This document shows, piece by piece, positions 16,369-24,426 of a DNA stretch of 38,496 nucleotides. The position numbers and the translations under genes are program-made. Under the pieces are notes generated by a model. That model was not told where the DNA came from. It saw only the letters and a list, made by a program, of their open reading frames with translations, and searched no databases. The stretch is taken from contig CALWHM010000015.1 in assembly GCA_944380395.1 (NCBI GenBank), positions 1 to 38,496 on the forward strand, written 5' to 3'. How positions within the stretch are numbered: position 1 is the first letter of the stretch; every line of letters starts with the position of its first letter. Source of the stretch: an uncultured Clostridia bacterium (GTDB taxonomy: Bacteria > Bacillota > Clostridia > Christensenellales > UBA3700).

Positions 16369-16775
16369 CTTCTTGTTCAGTCCCCGCGCGCTTTGACAAA
16401 TATTTTTCAAGTGCGTTTTATGCCTCAAATGCAAAACGCATTTTTAATATTCGTTAAAGCCGCTTATATTGTTGCGCTGTTATTTCGCCTTGTTTGCAAT
16501 GTTAAGCTGAAAACTTTACATTTTGCTTACATTGTCCGCCGTTTTCCGTCCGTCCGTGTAAAAACACAAGGCTTTCGGCTCGGCTTTTTCTGCGGGAGCC
16601 GCCCGCTCCCTTCTTACTTGCCGCAGTCGGCGCCCATTTGAGGCGGCAGCCTGCGGTGAAACCCTGCTCTCAGCAACTTTTCTTCCCATATGCGCTTTAC
16701 GCGCGCAAACGGAAATGAAAAAAGGGAGAACGCACTCCTTGTTCCCACATTTCATAACGTCGTCCCCTTAATTTC
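16369..16775 (-). ncRNA. Long structured 5' leader (or separate small RNA) of the SipW operon
   Basis: The predicted transcript start near 16775 leaves about 400 nt before the first gene. Minus-strand structures seen: a terminator-like hairpin with U6 (arms 16741-16746 and 16724-16731, U-run 16718-16723); TGCGC/GCGCA hairpin near 16690-16706; a strong hairpin with CCGCAG/CTGCGG ends (16621-16656); GGGAGC/GCTCCC (16594-16610). A closing helix ACAAGG (16737-16742) with CCTTGT (16566-16571) bounds a 177-nt element. CTCCCTT of the early hairpin could pair instead with AAGGGAG at 16606-16612, giving two exclusive folds as in attenuators. I could not match it to TPP, c-di-GMP, T-box, cobalamin or SAM consensus; a 6S-like RNA is another possibility. 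Confidence 0.45.
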
Positions 16776-16781
16776 GCAACC

Positions 16782-16810
16782 ATATTAGCACAAAGGATAC
16801 GCGCCGTCAA
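16782..16810 (-). promoter_or_regulatory. Sigma-A promoter of the SipW/camelysin operon
   Basis: On the minus strand TTGACG (16810-16805) and TAATAT (16787-16782) are exactly 17 bp apart. This is the best consensus promoter in the window and places the start near 16775. Confidence 0.8.
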
Positions 16811-16891
16811 GCGTTTTTCAAACAAAGACCTAAAATTTTAGTTAAATTATATAATGTGTTATGGGTGGGGGTAAGACTTCACCCGGTTTTT

Positions 16892-16926
16892 GCGGAATTT
16901 CGGAAAAATTTTTTCTGAAATTCCGC
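16892..16926. repeat. 35-bp near-perfect palindrome in the divergent intergenic region
   Basis: Arms GCGGAATTTC (16892-16901) and GAAATTCCGC (16917-16926) are perfect. Pairing continues through the centre (GGAAAAA with TTTTTCT, one G-T) to give 17 consecutive pairs around a single base. It lies between the minus-strand SipW promoter and the plus-strand iol promoter region, so it could be a boundary hairpin or a regulator site. A small GCGC-AA-GCGC hairpin follows at 16924-16933. Confidence 0.75.
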
Positions 16927-17049
16927 GCAAGCGCGGGAGAATCGCCGCGCTTTAATCGACATTACTTTTCGCCGCCTGCGTTTAAGTAAAATTAAAGGCT
17001 CAAAAATTTTATGGACAAAACGGTTACGTGCGCCCATTATATAAGATTT

Positions 17050-17087
17050 TTGCCATTGCGCTTTTATATATAATAATGTATCATTAT
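17050..17087 (+). promoter_or_regulatory. Probable iol promoter with an overlapping palindromic operator
   Basis: TTGCCA (17050-17055) is followed at 16 bp by AATAAT (17072-17077); TTGCGC (17056) with TATCAT (17079) at 17 bp is an alternative. Across this lies the palindrome ATAATG-TAT-CATTAT (17073-17087), well placed to let a repressor block initiation. No iolR gene is in the window. Confidence 0.45.
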
Positions 17088-17141
17088 CTATATAAGGACC
17101 GCGGATAATTTGAGCGTTCGCGGACTTTTCGGAGGAAAATT

Positions 17142-18158
17142 ATGCAATATGTCACTTTCGCGTCGGGCAGGAAGCTCGACTTGATAGCGCTGGGAAGGGT
17201 GGCTATCGACTTTAATCCCATCGATTATTTCAAACCGCTCAGTGAGAGCAGGGAATTTCGCAAGTACTTGGGCGGCTCTCCCGCCAACGTGGCGGTCGGT
17301 CTTGCCCGCTTGGGCGGAAAAGTCGGCTTTATCGGCAAGGTGTCGGACGATCGGTTCGGGGACTACGTCACGGACTTTTTCAAAAAAGAGGGGATAGACG
17401 TGTCCCGTATCACCCGCGCAAGCGGCGGAGAAAAGCTGGGGCTTACTTTCACGGAAATACTTTCTCCCACGGAAAGCAGCATTCTTATGTACCGCGACGG
17501 CATTGCCGACCTTATGCTTGAGCCGCAGGAAGTGGACGAGGAGTACATCGCTTCGGCAAAGGCGCTGCTCATCTCCGGCACGGCGCTGGCGCAAAGCCCT
17601 TCAAGGGAGGCGGCTTTGAAAGCGGTGCTCATCGCCAAAAAGACGGGCACGCGCGTCATCTTCGATATAGACTACCGCCCTTACAATTGGAAGTGCGCGG
17701 ACGACATCTCCGTTTATTACACCGCCGTTGCGGAAAAAGCGGACATTATAATGGGTTCGCGTGAGGAGTACGACCTTACCGAAAGCATATATATGGCGGG
17801 CGCCACGGACGAACAGACCGCCGCCTATTGGACGGGCAAGGGCGCAAAGATAGTCATCATCAAGCACGGCAAGGAAGGTTCCACCGCCCACACCTGCGAC
17901 GGGAAGAAGTACGACATAAAGCCCTTCCCCGTCAAGGCGTTCAAATCCTTCGGCGGAGGGGACGGTTACGGCTCCGCGTTCTTGGCGGCGCTGTTTGCGG
18001 GCAAGGACATTATGGACTGCCTTGAAATGGGCAGCGCGTCCGCTTCTATGTTGGTGGCGGCGCACGGCTGTTCGGAGTTTATGCCCACAATGCAGGAGCT
18101 TGAAAAATTCATAGCGGACGAAAAAAAGACTTACGGCGATATGGTCGCACGCAAATAA
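17142..18158 (+). CDS. iolC: 5-dehydro-2-deoxygluconokinase
   Basis: IolC phosphorylates 2-deoxy-5-keto-D-gluconate, the fifth step of myo-inositol breakdown, in the cytosol. This 338-residue PfkB-family kinase shows the first family signature in GGSPANVAVGLARLGGKVGFIGKV (about 47-70) and the second in FGGGDGYGSAFLAAL (about 270-284). The usual GAGD anion-hole motif reads GGGD, a mild change. DYRPYNW near 180 is typical of IolC. CGGAGGAAAATT precedes ATG 17142. It opens a six-gene operon with short gaps. Confidence 0.92.
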   Translation: MQYVTFASGRKLDLIALGRVAIDFNPIDYFKPLSESREFRKYLGGSPANVAVGLARLGGKVGFIGKVSDDRFGDYVTDFFKKEGIDVSRITRASGGEKLGLTFTEILSPTESSILMYRDGIADLMLEPQEVDEEYIASAKALLISGTALAQSPSREAALKAVLIAKKTGTRVIFDIDYRPYNWKCADDISVYYTAVAEKADIIMGSREEYDLTESIYMAGATDEQTAAYWTGKGAKIVIIKHGKEGSTAHTCDGKKYDIKPFPVKAFKSFGGGDGYGSAFLAALFAGKDIMDCLEMGSASASMLVAAHGCSEFMPTMQELEKFIADEKKTYGDMVARK

Positions 18159-18168
18159 GGAGGGAAGT

Positions 18169-18936
18169 ATGGCTTTTTTGTATCCCGAATTTAACAAAAA
18201 CGGCGTAAAAACCTTATGTTCGATAGGCGGAAAGAACGCCGATATGATGATGGACATACGCGTTATAAAGATGAAGGCGGGCGCGCGCAGGCGCTTTGTC
18301 AAAGAGGATAAGGAGATCTGCGTGCTGCTCACGGAGGGCGAAGCCGTGTTTGAAAGCGGCGATATACGCGAAAGGGCGGCAAGGAAGGACGTGTTCACCG
18401 ACCTGCCCGTCACCCTGCACGTGTGCAAGGGTACTCAGATAAGCGTGAGCGCCGTCACGGACTGCGAGATATTGTATATCTCCACTCTCAACGCCCGGAC
18501 TTTCCCCGCCAAATTCTACAAAAAAGAGGACGTCATTCGCACCGTGTCTTGCGAAGGGCTGTGGGAAAACACCGCAGTCAGGGACGTGAACACAGTGTTC
18601 GATTACTCCAACGCCCCCTATTCCAATTTGGTGGTCGGGGAAGTCATCGCGCGCCAGGGCAGGTGGTGGAGCTATCTGCCGCACTCACACCCTCAGCCGG
18701 AAGTCTATTATTACAAGATGTCCGCGCCCGAGGCGTTCGGGGCGTGCTTTATCGGGGAGAAAGCGTACACCGTCAAGGACGGCAGCGCGGGCTGTTTCCC
18801 CGGCGGAAAAACGCACGTGCAGGTCACCGCGCCCGGCTATCCGATGTATTGCTGCTGGATGATAAGGCATTTGGACGGCAATCCGTGGGACAAGACGCGC
18901 ATTGTAGACCCGCGCTTTAAGCATTGGGAAGAATAG
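18169..18936 (+). CDS. iolB: 5-deoxy-glucuronate isomerase
   Basis: IolB isomerises 5-deoxy-D-glucuronate to 2-deoxy-5-keto-D-gluconate, the substrate of IolC. This 255-residue bicupin has the metal-binding cluster in SYLPHSHPQPEVYYYK (about 168-183), with the His, His and Glu ligands in place, and a second-cupin sequence HVQVTAPGYPMYCCWMIRHL near 222. The family insert between HxH and the EVYYY Glu is shorter here than in Bacillus IolB. GGAGGGAAGT precedes ATG 18169, ten bases after iolC. Confidence 0.9.
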   Translation: MAFLYPEFNKNGVKTLCSIGGKNADMMMDIRVIKMKAGARRRFVKEDKEICVLLTEGEAVFESGDIRERAARKDVFTDLPVTLHVCKGTQISVSAVTDCEILYISTLNARTFPAKFYKKEDVIRTVSCEGLWENTAVRDVNTVFDYSNAPYSNLVVGEVIARQGRWWSYLPHSHPQPEVYYYKMSAPEAFGACFIGEKAYTVKDGSAGCFPGGKTHVQVTAPGYPMYCCWMIRHLDGNPWDKTRIVDPRFKHWEE

Positions 18937-18944
18937 GAGGGAAT

Positions 18945-20861
18945 ATGTCTGTCAAAATGAGTTTGGGCGAGGCTATCGTCCGTTTTCTGGATAATCAATA
19001 CGTGAGTCTTGACGGCAGGGAAGAAAAATTCGCGGAGGGATTTTTCACCATATTCGGGCACGGGTGCGTGCTGGGCGTGGGAGAAGCGCTGTCTATGGCG
19101 AAACATTCGCTCAAAGTGTATCAGGGCAAGAACGAGCAGGGCATGGCGCACGTTGCCATAGCTTACGCAAAACAGCACAACAGGCGCAAGATATTGCCCT
19201 GCATCTCTTCAATAGGTCCGGGGGCTGCGAATATGGTCACCGCCGCGGGCACGGCTACCGCGAACAATATCCCGCTGCTTCTCTTTAGCGGAGATACGTT
19301 CGCCTCCCGTCAGCCCGATCCCGTGCTTCAGCAGATAGAGCAGCTCCATTCCCCGCTTGTCACCACCAACGACGCATACAAGGCGGTAACGCGATACTTT
19401 GACCGCATCACCCGTCCCGAACAGATTATGAGCGCCCTTATAAACGCAATGCGCGTGCTCACGGACCCCGCCCACACGGGCGCCGTGGCGATCGCGCTCC
19501 CGCAGGACGTGCAGGGCGAAACATACGATTACCCCGAAGAATTTTTTGCAAAGCGGGTGCACAAAATATTGCGCCCTCTGCCCGTAAAAGAGGAGCTTGA
19601 AGAGGGAATAAGCGTTATTAGGGCGGCTGCCAAACCGGTAATGATAGTGGGCGGCGGAGTCAGATATTCCGAAGCGGGAGAAGCCGCCGTAAAGTTTTGC
19701 AAGGAGTTCAACATTCCGTTTGCGGAAACGCAGGCGGGCAAGAGCGCCGCGCCTTCTTCCCACCCCCTCAACGTGGGAGGCTTGGGAGTGACGGGTAACT
19801 CTTCCGCCAATGAGATAGTGCGCGCAAGCGACCTTGTGATAGCCGTGGGCACGCGCTTTACAGACTTCACCACGGGCAGCAAGGAGCTTTTTGCGGATAA
19901 AAAAGTGCTCACTTTGAATATGTCGCCCTTCCACGGCGGAAAGCTGGACGCGGTAAAGATGACCTGCGACGCAAAGGCGGGCTTGGACATTCTGCGCATA
20001 GCTTTGGGCGATTACAAGAGCAAGTGGACGGGGGAGATTTCCGCCGCCAAACAGCGCTGGGAGAAGGAGTACGACCGCCTTGCGGGCATAACGCTCGATG
20101 AAAATTCCTTGGGAGAGATAGGCTGCAAAATGCCGGACGCGATAAGCGGCTTTATCAAGGCGCACGGCAGAGCCGTGGCTCAGACGGCGGCGGTGGCGGC
20201 GGTGAGGGAGTGCATTCCCGCAGACGCGATAATCGTGGGCAGCGCAGGCTCTCTGCCGGGCGATCTGCAGCGTATGTGGACTACGGATACAAAAGACGCC
20301 TATAATATGGAGTACGGCTATTCTTGTATGGGGTATGAGATAGCCGGTGCTTTGGGCAGCAAGCTTGCCGAACCCGGCCGCGAAGTTTACGCCATGGTGG
20401 GCGACGGCAGCTTCTTTATGCTGCATTCGGAGCTGATCACCGCCCTGCAAGAAGGGGTGAAGATAAACGTGCTGCTCTTTGACAACGCCTCTTTCGGCTG
20501 TATCAACAACTTGCAGATGGAGCAGGGCGTGGACGCGCTCTGCACGGAATTGCGCTATCGCGACGGGGACAAACCCATACGCGAAGGCGAATTTATGAAC
20601 ATAGACTTTGCCAAAGTGGCGGAGGGCTACGGCTGCAAGGCGTACACCGCGCGCAGCATAGAAGAATTGCGCGAAGCTATCGCGGACAGCCTCAAACAAA
20701 AGGTAAGCACGCTTATAGACATAAAAGTTGCGCCCAAGACTATGACGCACGGCTATGACGGCTGGTGGAACGTGGGCGTGACGCAGAATCCGCGCACGAA
20801 AAAGCAGGAAAGCGCGCGCAAGGACAGGGCGGAGCATTTGAGCCGCGCAAGAAAATATTGA
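18945..20861 (+). CDS. iolD: 3D-(3,5/4)-trihydroxycyclohexane-1,2-dione hydrolase
   Basis: IolD is a thiamine-diphosphate enzyme that opens the ring of the inosose dehydration product to give 5-deoxy-glucuronate. The 638 residues have the acetolactate-synthase fold: an N-terminal pyrimidine-binding domain (MAHVAIAYAKQ, SIGPGAANMVTAAGTATANNIP), a central domain (VMIVGGGVRYSEAG) and a C-terminal PP domain with VGDGSFFMLHSEL near 485, then LLFDNASFGCINN. ATG 18945 is chosen because AGGAGGGAAT precedes it. An upstream in-frame TTG (18924) lies inside iolB and lacks a site. Confidence 0.94.
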   Translation: MSVKMSLGEAIVRFLDNQYVSLDGREEKFAEGFFTIFGHGCVLGVGEALSMAKHSLKVYQGKNEQGMAHVAIAYAKQHNRRKILPCISSIGPGAANMVTAAGTATANNIPLLLFSGDTFASRQPDPVLQQIEQLHSPLVTTNDAYKAVTRYFDRITRPEQIMSALINAMRVLTDPAHTGAVAIALPQDVQGETYDYPEEFFAKRVHKILRPLPVKEELEEGISVIRAAAKPVMIVGGGVRYSEAGEAAVKFCKEFNIPFAETQAGKSAAPSSHPLNVGGLGVTGNSSANEIVRASDLVIAVGTRFTDFTTGSKELFADKKVLTLNMSPFHGGKLDAVKMTCDAKAGLDILRIALGDYKSKWTGEISAAKQRWEKEYDRLAGITLDENSLGEIGCKMPDAISGFIKAHGRAVAQTAAVAAVRECIPADAIIVGSAGSLPGDLQRMWTTDTKDAYNMEYGYSCMGYEIAGALGSKLAEPGREVYAMVGDGSFFMLHSELITALQEGVKINVLLFDNASFGCINNLQMEQGVDALCTELRYRDGDKPIREGEFMNIDFAKVAEGYGCKAYTARSIEELREAIADSLKQKVSTLIDIKVAPKTMTHGYDGWWNVGVTQNPRTKKQESARKDRAEHLSRARKY

Positions 20862-20898
20862 GGTTTTTCGCGCCGCGTGCGCGGACGAAGGAGAATAT

Positions 20899-21789
20899 AT
20901 GAATAAGGACAACATCAAATTGGGCATTGCGCCCATCGCCTGGACGAACGACGATATGCCGGACCTTGGCGCGGAAAACACGTTCAGACAATGCGTAAGC
21001 GAAATGGCGCTTGCCGGATTTTCCGGCTGTGAAGTGGGGAACAAGTATCCCAAGGACGTGAAGGAGCTGAAAAAACAACTGGATATGAGGGGGCTGAGCA
21101 TAGCCAATCAATGGTTTTCTTCCTTTATACTCACTCAGCCTATGGAAAAAGTGGAGCGCGACTTTGCCGCGCAGTGTGAATTTTTGCGCGCGATGGGGGC
21201 GAAGATAATAGGCGCTTCGGAGCAGAGTTACAGCATTCAGGGCACGGATATCCCCGTGTTTGAAGGCAAGTACGTGATGAATGCAAAGGAGTGGGAAAAG
21301 CTGGCTGCGGGGCTGAACAAGCTGGGAAAGATAGCGCAAAGTTACGGCATAAGTCTTACCTATCACCACCATATGGGCACCGTGGTGCAGACGGCGGAGG
21401 AGACGGACAGACTTATGGAGATGACCGACCCCGAGCTTTTTTCCCTGCTTTACGACACGGGTCACCTTGCCTATTGCGGAGAGGACGTAACAGAGGTGCT
21501 CAGAAAGCACGTGGGCAGGGTGAAGCACGTCCACTTGAAGGACATTCGCCCCGAGGTCGTGAATAAGGTGAGGGCGGAGCGCCTGTCCTTCCTGCAAGGC
21601 GTGCGCGCGGGCACTTTCACCGTTCCCGGGGACGGCGCGATAGACTTTGCGCCCGTGTTCGACATTTTGGACAGGGCGGGCTACAAGGGCTGGATGATAG
21701 TGGAGGCGGAGCAGGATCCCGCCGCCGCCGATCCGTTGGAATACGCGCTCAAAGCAAGAAAATACATCGCCGAAAAGGCGGGCATATAA
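20899..21789 (+). CDS. iolE: 2-keto-myo-inositol (inosose) dehydratase
   Basis: IolE removes water from scyllo-inosose to give the trihydroxycyclohexanedione used by IolD. The 296-residue TIM-barrel protein of the xylose-isomerase-like family starts LGIAPIAWTNDDMPDLG, the characteristic IolE opening. Metal-site segments are YHHHMGTVVQTAEE near 157, LYDTGHLAYCGED near 185 and HVHLKDIRPEV near 212. The end, GWMIVEAEQDP, carries the last acidic ligand. AAGGAGA precedes ATG 20899, 37 bp after iolD. Confidence 0.94.
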   Translation: MNKDNIKLGIAPIAWTNDDMPDLGAENTFRQCVSEMALAGFSGCEVGNKYPKDVKELKKQLDMRGLSIANQWFSSFILTQPMEKVERDFAAQCEFLRAMGAKIIGASEQSYSIQGTDIPVFEGKYVMNAKEWEKLAAGLNKLGKIAQSYGISLTYHHHMGTVVQTAEETDRLMEMTDPELFSLLYDTGHLAYCGEDVTEVLRKHVGRVKHVHLKDIRPEVVNKVRAERLSFLQGVRAGTFTVPGDGAIDFAPVFDILDRAGYKGWMIVEAEQDPAAADPLEYALKARKYIAEKAGI

Positions 21790-21806
21790 AACATAAGGAG
21801 AAGGTT

Positions 21807-23318
21807 ATGGCAATCAAAACGTTGAAATACTTTACGAACAACACGTTCGTGGAATCCAAAACGGATAAATATTATCCCGTATTCAACCCGTCCACGGGTG
21901 AACAAATAGCGCGCATGCCGCGCTGCACCACGGAAGAGGTGGCTCAGGTGATAGAAAACGCGCACGCCGCCTATGAAAAGTGGAGCCGCGTGCCCGTGCT
22001 CAAAAGGGTGCAGGTGCTGTATAAGCTGCGCGAACTGCTCATAGAGCATATGGATGAGCTGACCTTGCTGTGCGCCACCGAACACGGCAAGAATCGGGAA
22101 GAGAGCAAGGGCGACATTCTCAAAGCCAAAGAGGGCACGGAGCTTGCCTGCAATATGCCTTCGCTTTTGCAGGGGGAAAGCCTTATGGACGCGTCCACCG
22201 GTTACGATACCGTGCTCTACCGCGAATCTATGGGCGTGTTCGCGGGAATAGCCCCCTTCAACTTCCCCGCAATGATACCTATGGGCTGGATGGCGCCCGT
22301 ATGCATAGCCTGCGGCAACGCGATAGTGCTCAAAGTGGCGGGCGCAACGCCTATGACTTCCCTGCGCATAGCGGAACTTTATAAGGAAGCGGGGCTGCCC
22401 GACGGCGTGCTCAACATCGTCAGCTGCGACCGCAACGATACGCAGGAACTCATCTCCAATCCCAAGATAGTGGGCATATCTTTCGTAGGTTCCACCACCG
22501 TGGGCAGATACATCTATGAAACCGCGGCAAAGTACGGCAAGCGCGTGCAGTGCCTTTGCGAGGCTAAAAACCACGCGCTCGTGCTGGAGGACGCCGCCTT
22601 GGAGCGCACCGCCGCCGGCATAATCAACGCCGCATACGGCTGCGCGGGAGAGCGCTGCATGGCTCTGCCCGTCGTCGTGGCGCAGGAGAGCATTGCGGAC
22701 AAGCTGGTGGAGCGCCTTGTGACGCTTGCCAAGGAGAAAGTCAAGGTGGGACCCGCCTATGACAAGACCACCACTTTGGGACCCGTGTACAGCGCCGAAC
22801 ACAAAAAGAGCGTGGAAGCGTGGATACAAAAGGGCATAGATGAAGGCGCCACGCTCGTGCTGGACGGCAGAGGAGTAAAGGTGGAAGGGTATGAAAACGG
22901 CTTTTATCTGGGACCCACCATTTTGGACAACGTAACGCCCGAAATGACCGTGGGACAGAGGGAGATATTCGGACCCGTGCTCTGCATAAAGCGCGTTAAG
23001 ACCTTTGAAGAAGGACTTGCCGTTATGAACGCCAATCCCTTTGCCAACGGCTCCGTCATATATACGCAGAACGGCTATTACGCCCGCGAATTTACCCGCT
23101 ACACTCACGGCGGAATGGTGGGCGTGAACGTGGGCATACCCGTGCCCGTGGGCGTGTTCTCATTCACGGGGCACAAGTTCTCCTTCTTCGGAGATCTGCA
23201 CTGTCTGGGCAGGGACAGCTTCAAATTCTTCACGGACAGCAAGACCGTCACCACTCATTGGTTTGACGAACACGAGGCAAAGTCCACCAAGGTGTCCACC
23301 TGGGACGGAACCATTTAA
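21807..23318 (+). CDS. iolA: Methylmalonate-semialdehyde dehydrogenase (CoA-acylating)
   Basis: IolA oxidises malonate semialdehyde from the inositol pathway to acetyl-CoA and CO2 with NAD and CoA. The 503-residue aldehyde dehydrogenase has APFNFPAMIPMGW near 150, the cofactor loop FVGSTTVGRYIYE near 228 and the catalytic Cys284 in GERCMALPVV, the form typical of CoA-acylating MMSDH. PVPVGVFSFTGHKFSFFGDLH near 448 is a strong IolA/MmsA signature. Its presence means this operon takes inositol all the way to acetyl-CoA, given an aldolase (IolJ) elsewhere. AAGGAGAAGG precedes ATG 21807. Confidence 0.94.
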   Translation: MAIKTLKYFTNNTFVESKTDKYYPVFNPSTGEQIARMPRCTTEEVAQVIENAHAAYEKWSRVPVLKRVQVLYKLRELLIEHMDELTLLCATEHGKNREESKGDILKAKEGTELACNMPSLLQGESLMDASTGYDTVLYRESMGVFAGIAPFNFPAMIPMGWMAPVCIACGNAIVLKVAGATPMTSLRIAELYKEAGLPDGVLNIVSCDRNDTQELISNPKIVGISFVGSTTVGRYIYETAAKYGKRVQCLCEAKNHALVLEDAALERTAAGIINAAYGCAGERCMALPVVVAQESIADKLVERLVTLAKEKVKVGPAYDKTTTLGPVYSAEHKKSVEAWIQKGIDEGATLVLDGRGVKVEGYENGFYLGPTILDNVTPEMTVGQREIFGPVLCIKRVKTFEEGLAVMNANPFANGSVIYTQNGYYAREFTRYTHGGMVGVNVGIPVPVGVFSFTGHKFSFFGDLHCLGRDSFKFFTDSKTVTTHWFDEHEAKSTKVSTWDGTI

Positions 23319-23328
23319 GGAGGGAAGT

Positions 23329-24339
23329 ATGAAAGTCGGTATAATCGGCGCCGGGCGCATAGGAAAGGTGCATTTGGAGTCCATAACGCGCTATGTCAAG
23401 GGCGCGGAAGTCGCGGCAATGGCGGACCCGTTTATGAATGCGGAAACCGAGGCGTTCATAAAGAGTATGGGCGTTAAAAAGGCGGTTAAGGACTATCGTG
23501 AGATCTTGGCGGATAAGGATATAGACGCAGTGCTCATCTGTTCTTCCACGGACACGCACGCGCCCATATCTTTGGAAGCCATCGCCGCAGGCAAGCACGT
23601 GTTCTGCGAAAAGCCCGTGGATCACGACATAAGCAATATCCAAAAGGTCAAAAAAGCCCTTGAAGGGAGTAACGTAAAATATCAGGTGGGATTCAACCGC
23701 CGCTTCGACCACAACTTCGCCGCCGTAAAGCAGGCTGTGGAGGAGGGCAAAATAGGCGCGCTCAACGTGCTCAAGATCTGTTCGCGCGACCCCGCCGCGC
23801 CGCCCGTTTCCTATATCAAAGTCAGCGGCGGCATATTCCTTGATATGACCATTCACGACTTCGATATGGTGCGCTTCCTTTCGGGAGAAGAGGTGGAAAG
23901 CGTGTACGCCATGGGCGGAGTTATGGTGGACAAGGGCATAGGAGAAGCGGGGGACATAGATACCGCCGTCATCACAATGCGCTTGAAGAGCGGCGCGCTC
24001 GCGGTCATAGACAACTGCCGCAGAGCCGCTTACGGCTACGACCAGCGCGCGGAAGCGTTCGGTGAGCTGGGGCAGGTCGCAGTGGGCAACGATACGCTCT
24101 CCACGGCGGTTCTTTCCAACAAGGAAGGCGTCATTGCGGAAAAGCCGCTCTACTTCTTCTTGGAGCGCTATATGCAGGCTTACGTGAAGGAGATAACGGA
24201 CTTTATAGACTGCGTGCAAAACGACAAGCCCGTGCCCGTGGGCATAGAGGACGGCTTGCAGGCGGTGAGGATAGGCGTAGCCGCCAAAAAATCCCTGCTT
24301 GAAAAAAGAGAAGTCAAATTGAGCGAAATACAAGGGTAA
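23329..24339 (+). CDS. iolG: myo-Inositol 2-dehydrogenase
   Basis: IolG starts the pathway by oxidising myo-inositol to scyllo-inosose with NAD. The 336-residue GFO/IDH/MocA-family protein has the Rossmann motif GAGRIG near 7-12, the catalytic Lys95 in CEKPVDHD and His176 in DMTIHDFDMVRF. ATG 23329 is fixed by AAGGAGGGAAGT directly before it; the frame is open further upstream inside iolA but those codons are unlikely starts. It is the last gene of the operon, which is unusual because iolG is often elsewhere in the order. scyllo-Inositol or related polyols could also be substrates. Confidence 0.92.
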   Translation: MKVGIIGAGRIGKVHLESITRYVKGAEVAAMADPFMNAETEAFIKSMGVKKAVKDYREILADKDIDAVLICSSTDTHAPISLEAIAAGKHVFCEKPVDHDISNIQKVKKALEGSNVKYQVGFNRRFDHNFAAVKQAVEEGKIGALNVLKICSRDPAAPPVSYIKVSGGIFLDMTIHDFDMVRFLSGEEVESVYAMGGVMVDKGIGEAGDIDTAVITMRLKSGALAVIDNCRRAAYGYDQRAEAFGELGQVAVGNDTLSTAVLSNKEGVIAEKPLYFFLERYMQAYVKEITDFIDCVQNDKPVPVGIEDGLQAVRIGVAAKKSLLEKREVKLSEIQG

Positions 24340-24359
24340 GCCGCCTTACGATAAAAAGA

Positions 24360-24390
24360 CCCCCGAGGCTTTGCCGCTTCGGGGGGTTTA
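24360..24390. terminator. Bidirectional intrinsic terminator between iolG and the convergent HAD gene
   Basis: CCCCCGAGGC (24360-24369) pairs with GCTTCGGGGG (24376-24385) with one G-T pair. On the minus strand the stem is followed by TCTTTTTAT, a good U-tract. On the plus strand the tail is GTTTACG, weaker. Confidence 0.85.
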
Positions 24391-24426
24391 CGTTACAAGG
24401 TGCGGCGTTATAAAGCCGCAAAAATA

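Noticed and set aside
16516-16755. 79-codon minus-strand open frame in the SipW leader
   Set aside because: It coincides with the hairpin-rich leader, has no family resemblance and no good ribosome site; a structured RNA explains the stretch better.
16369-16775. TPP riboswitch, suggested by GCTGAGAG in the leader
   Set aside because: The second conserved half of the TPP aptamer (ACCTGATCTGGATAATGCC-like) is absent, and no thiamine gene is nearby.
19209-21107. 632-codon minus-strand open frame
   Set aside because: It is antisense to iolD/iolE, both strongly supported.
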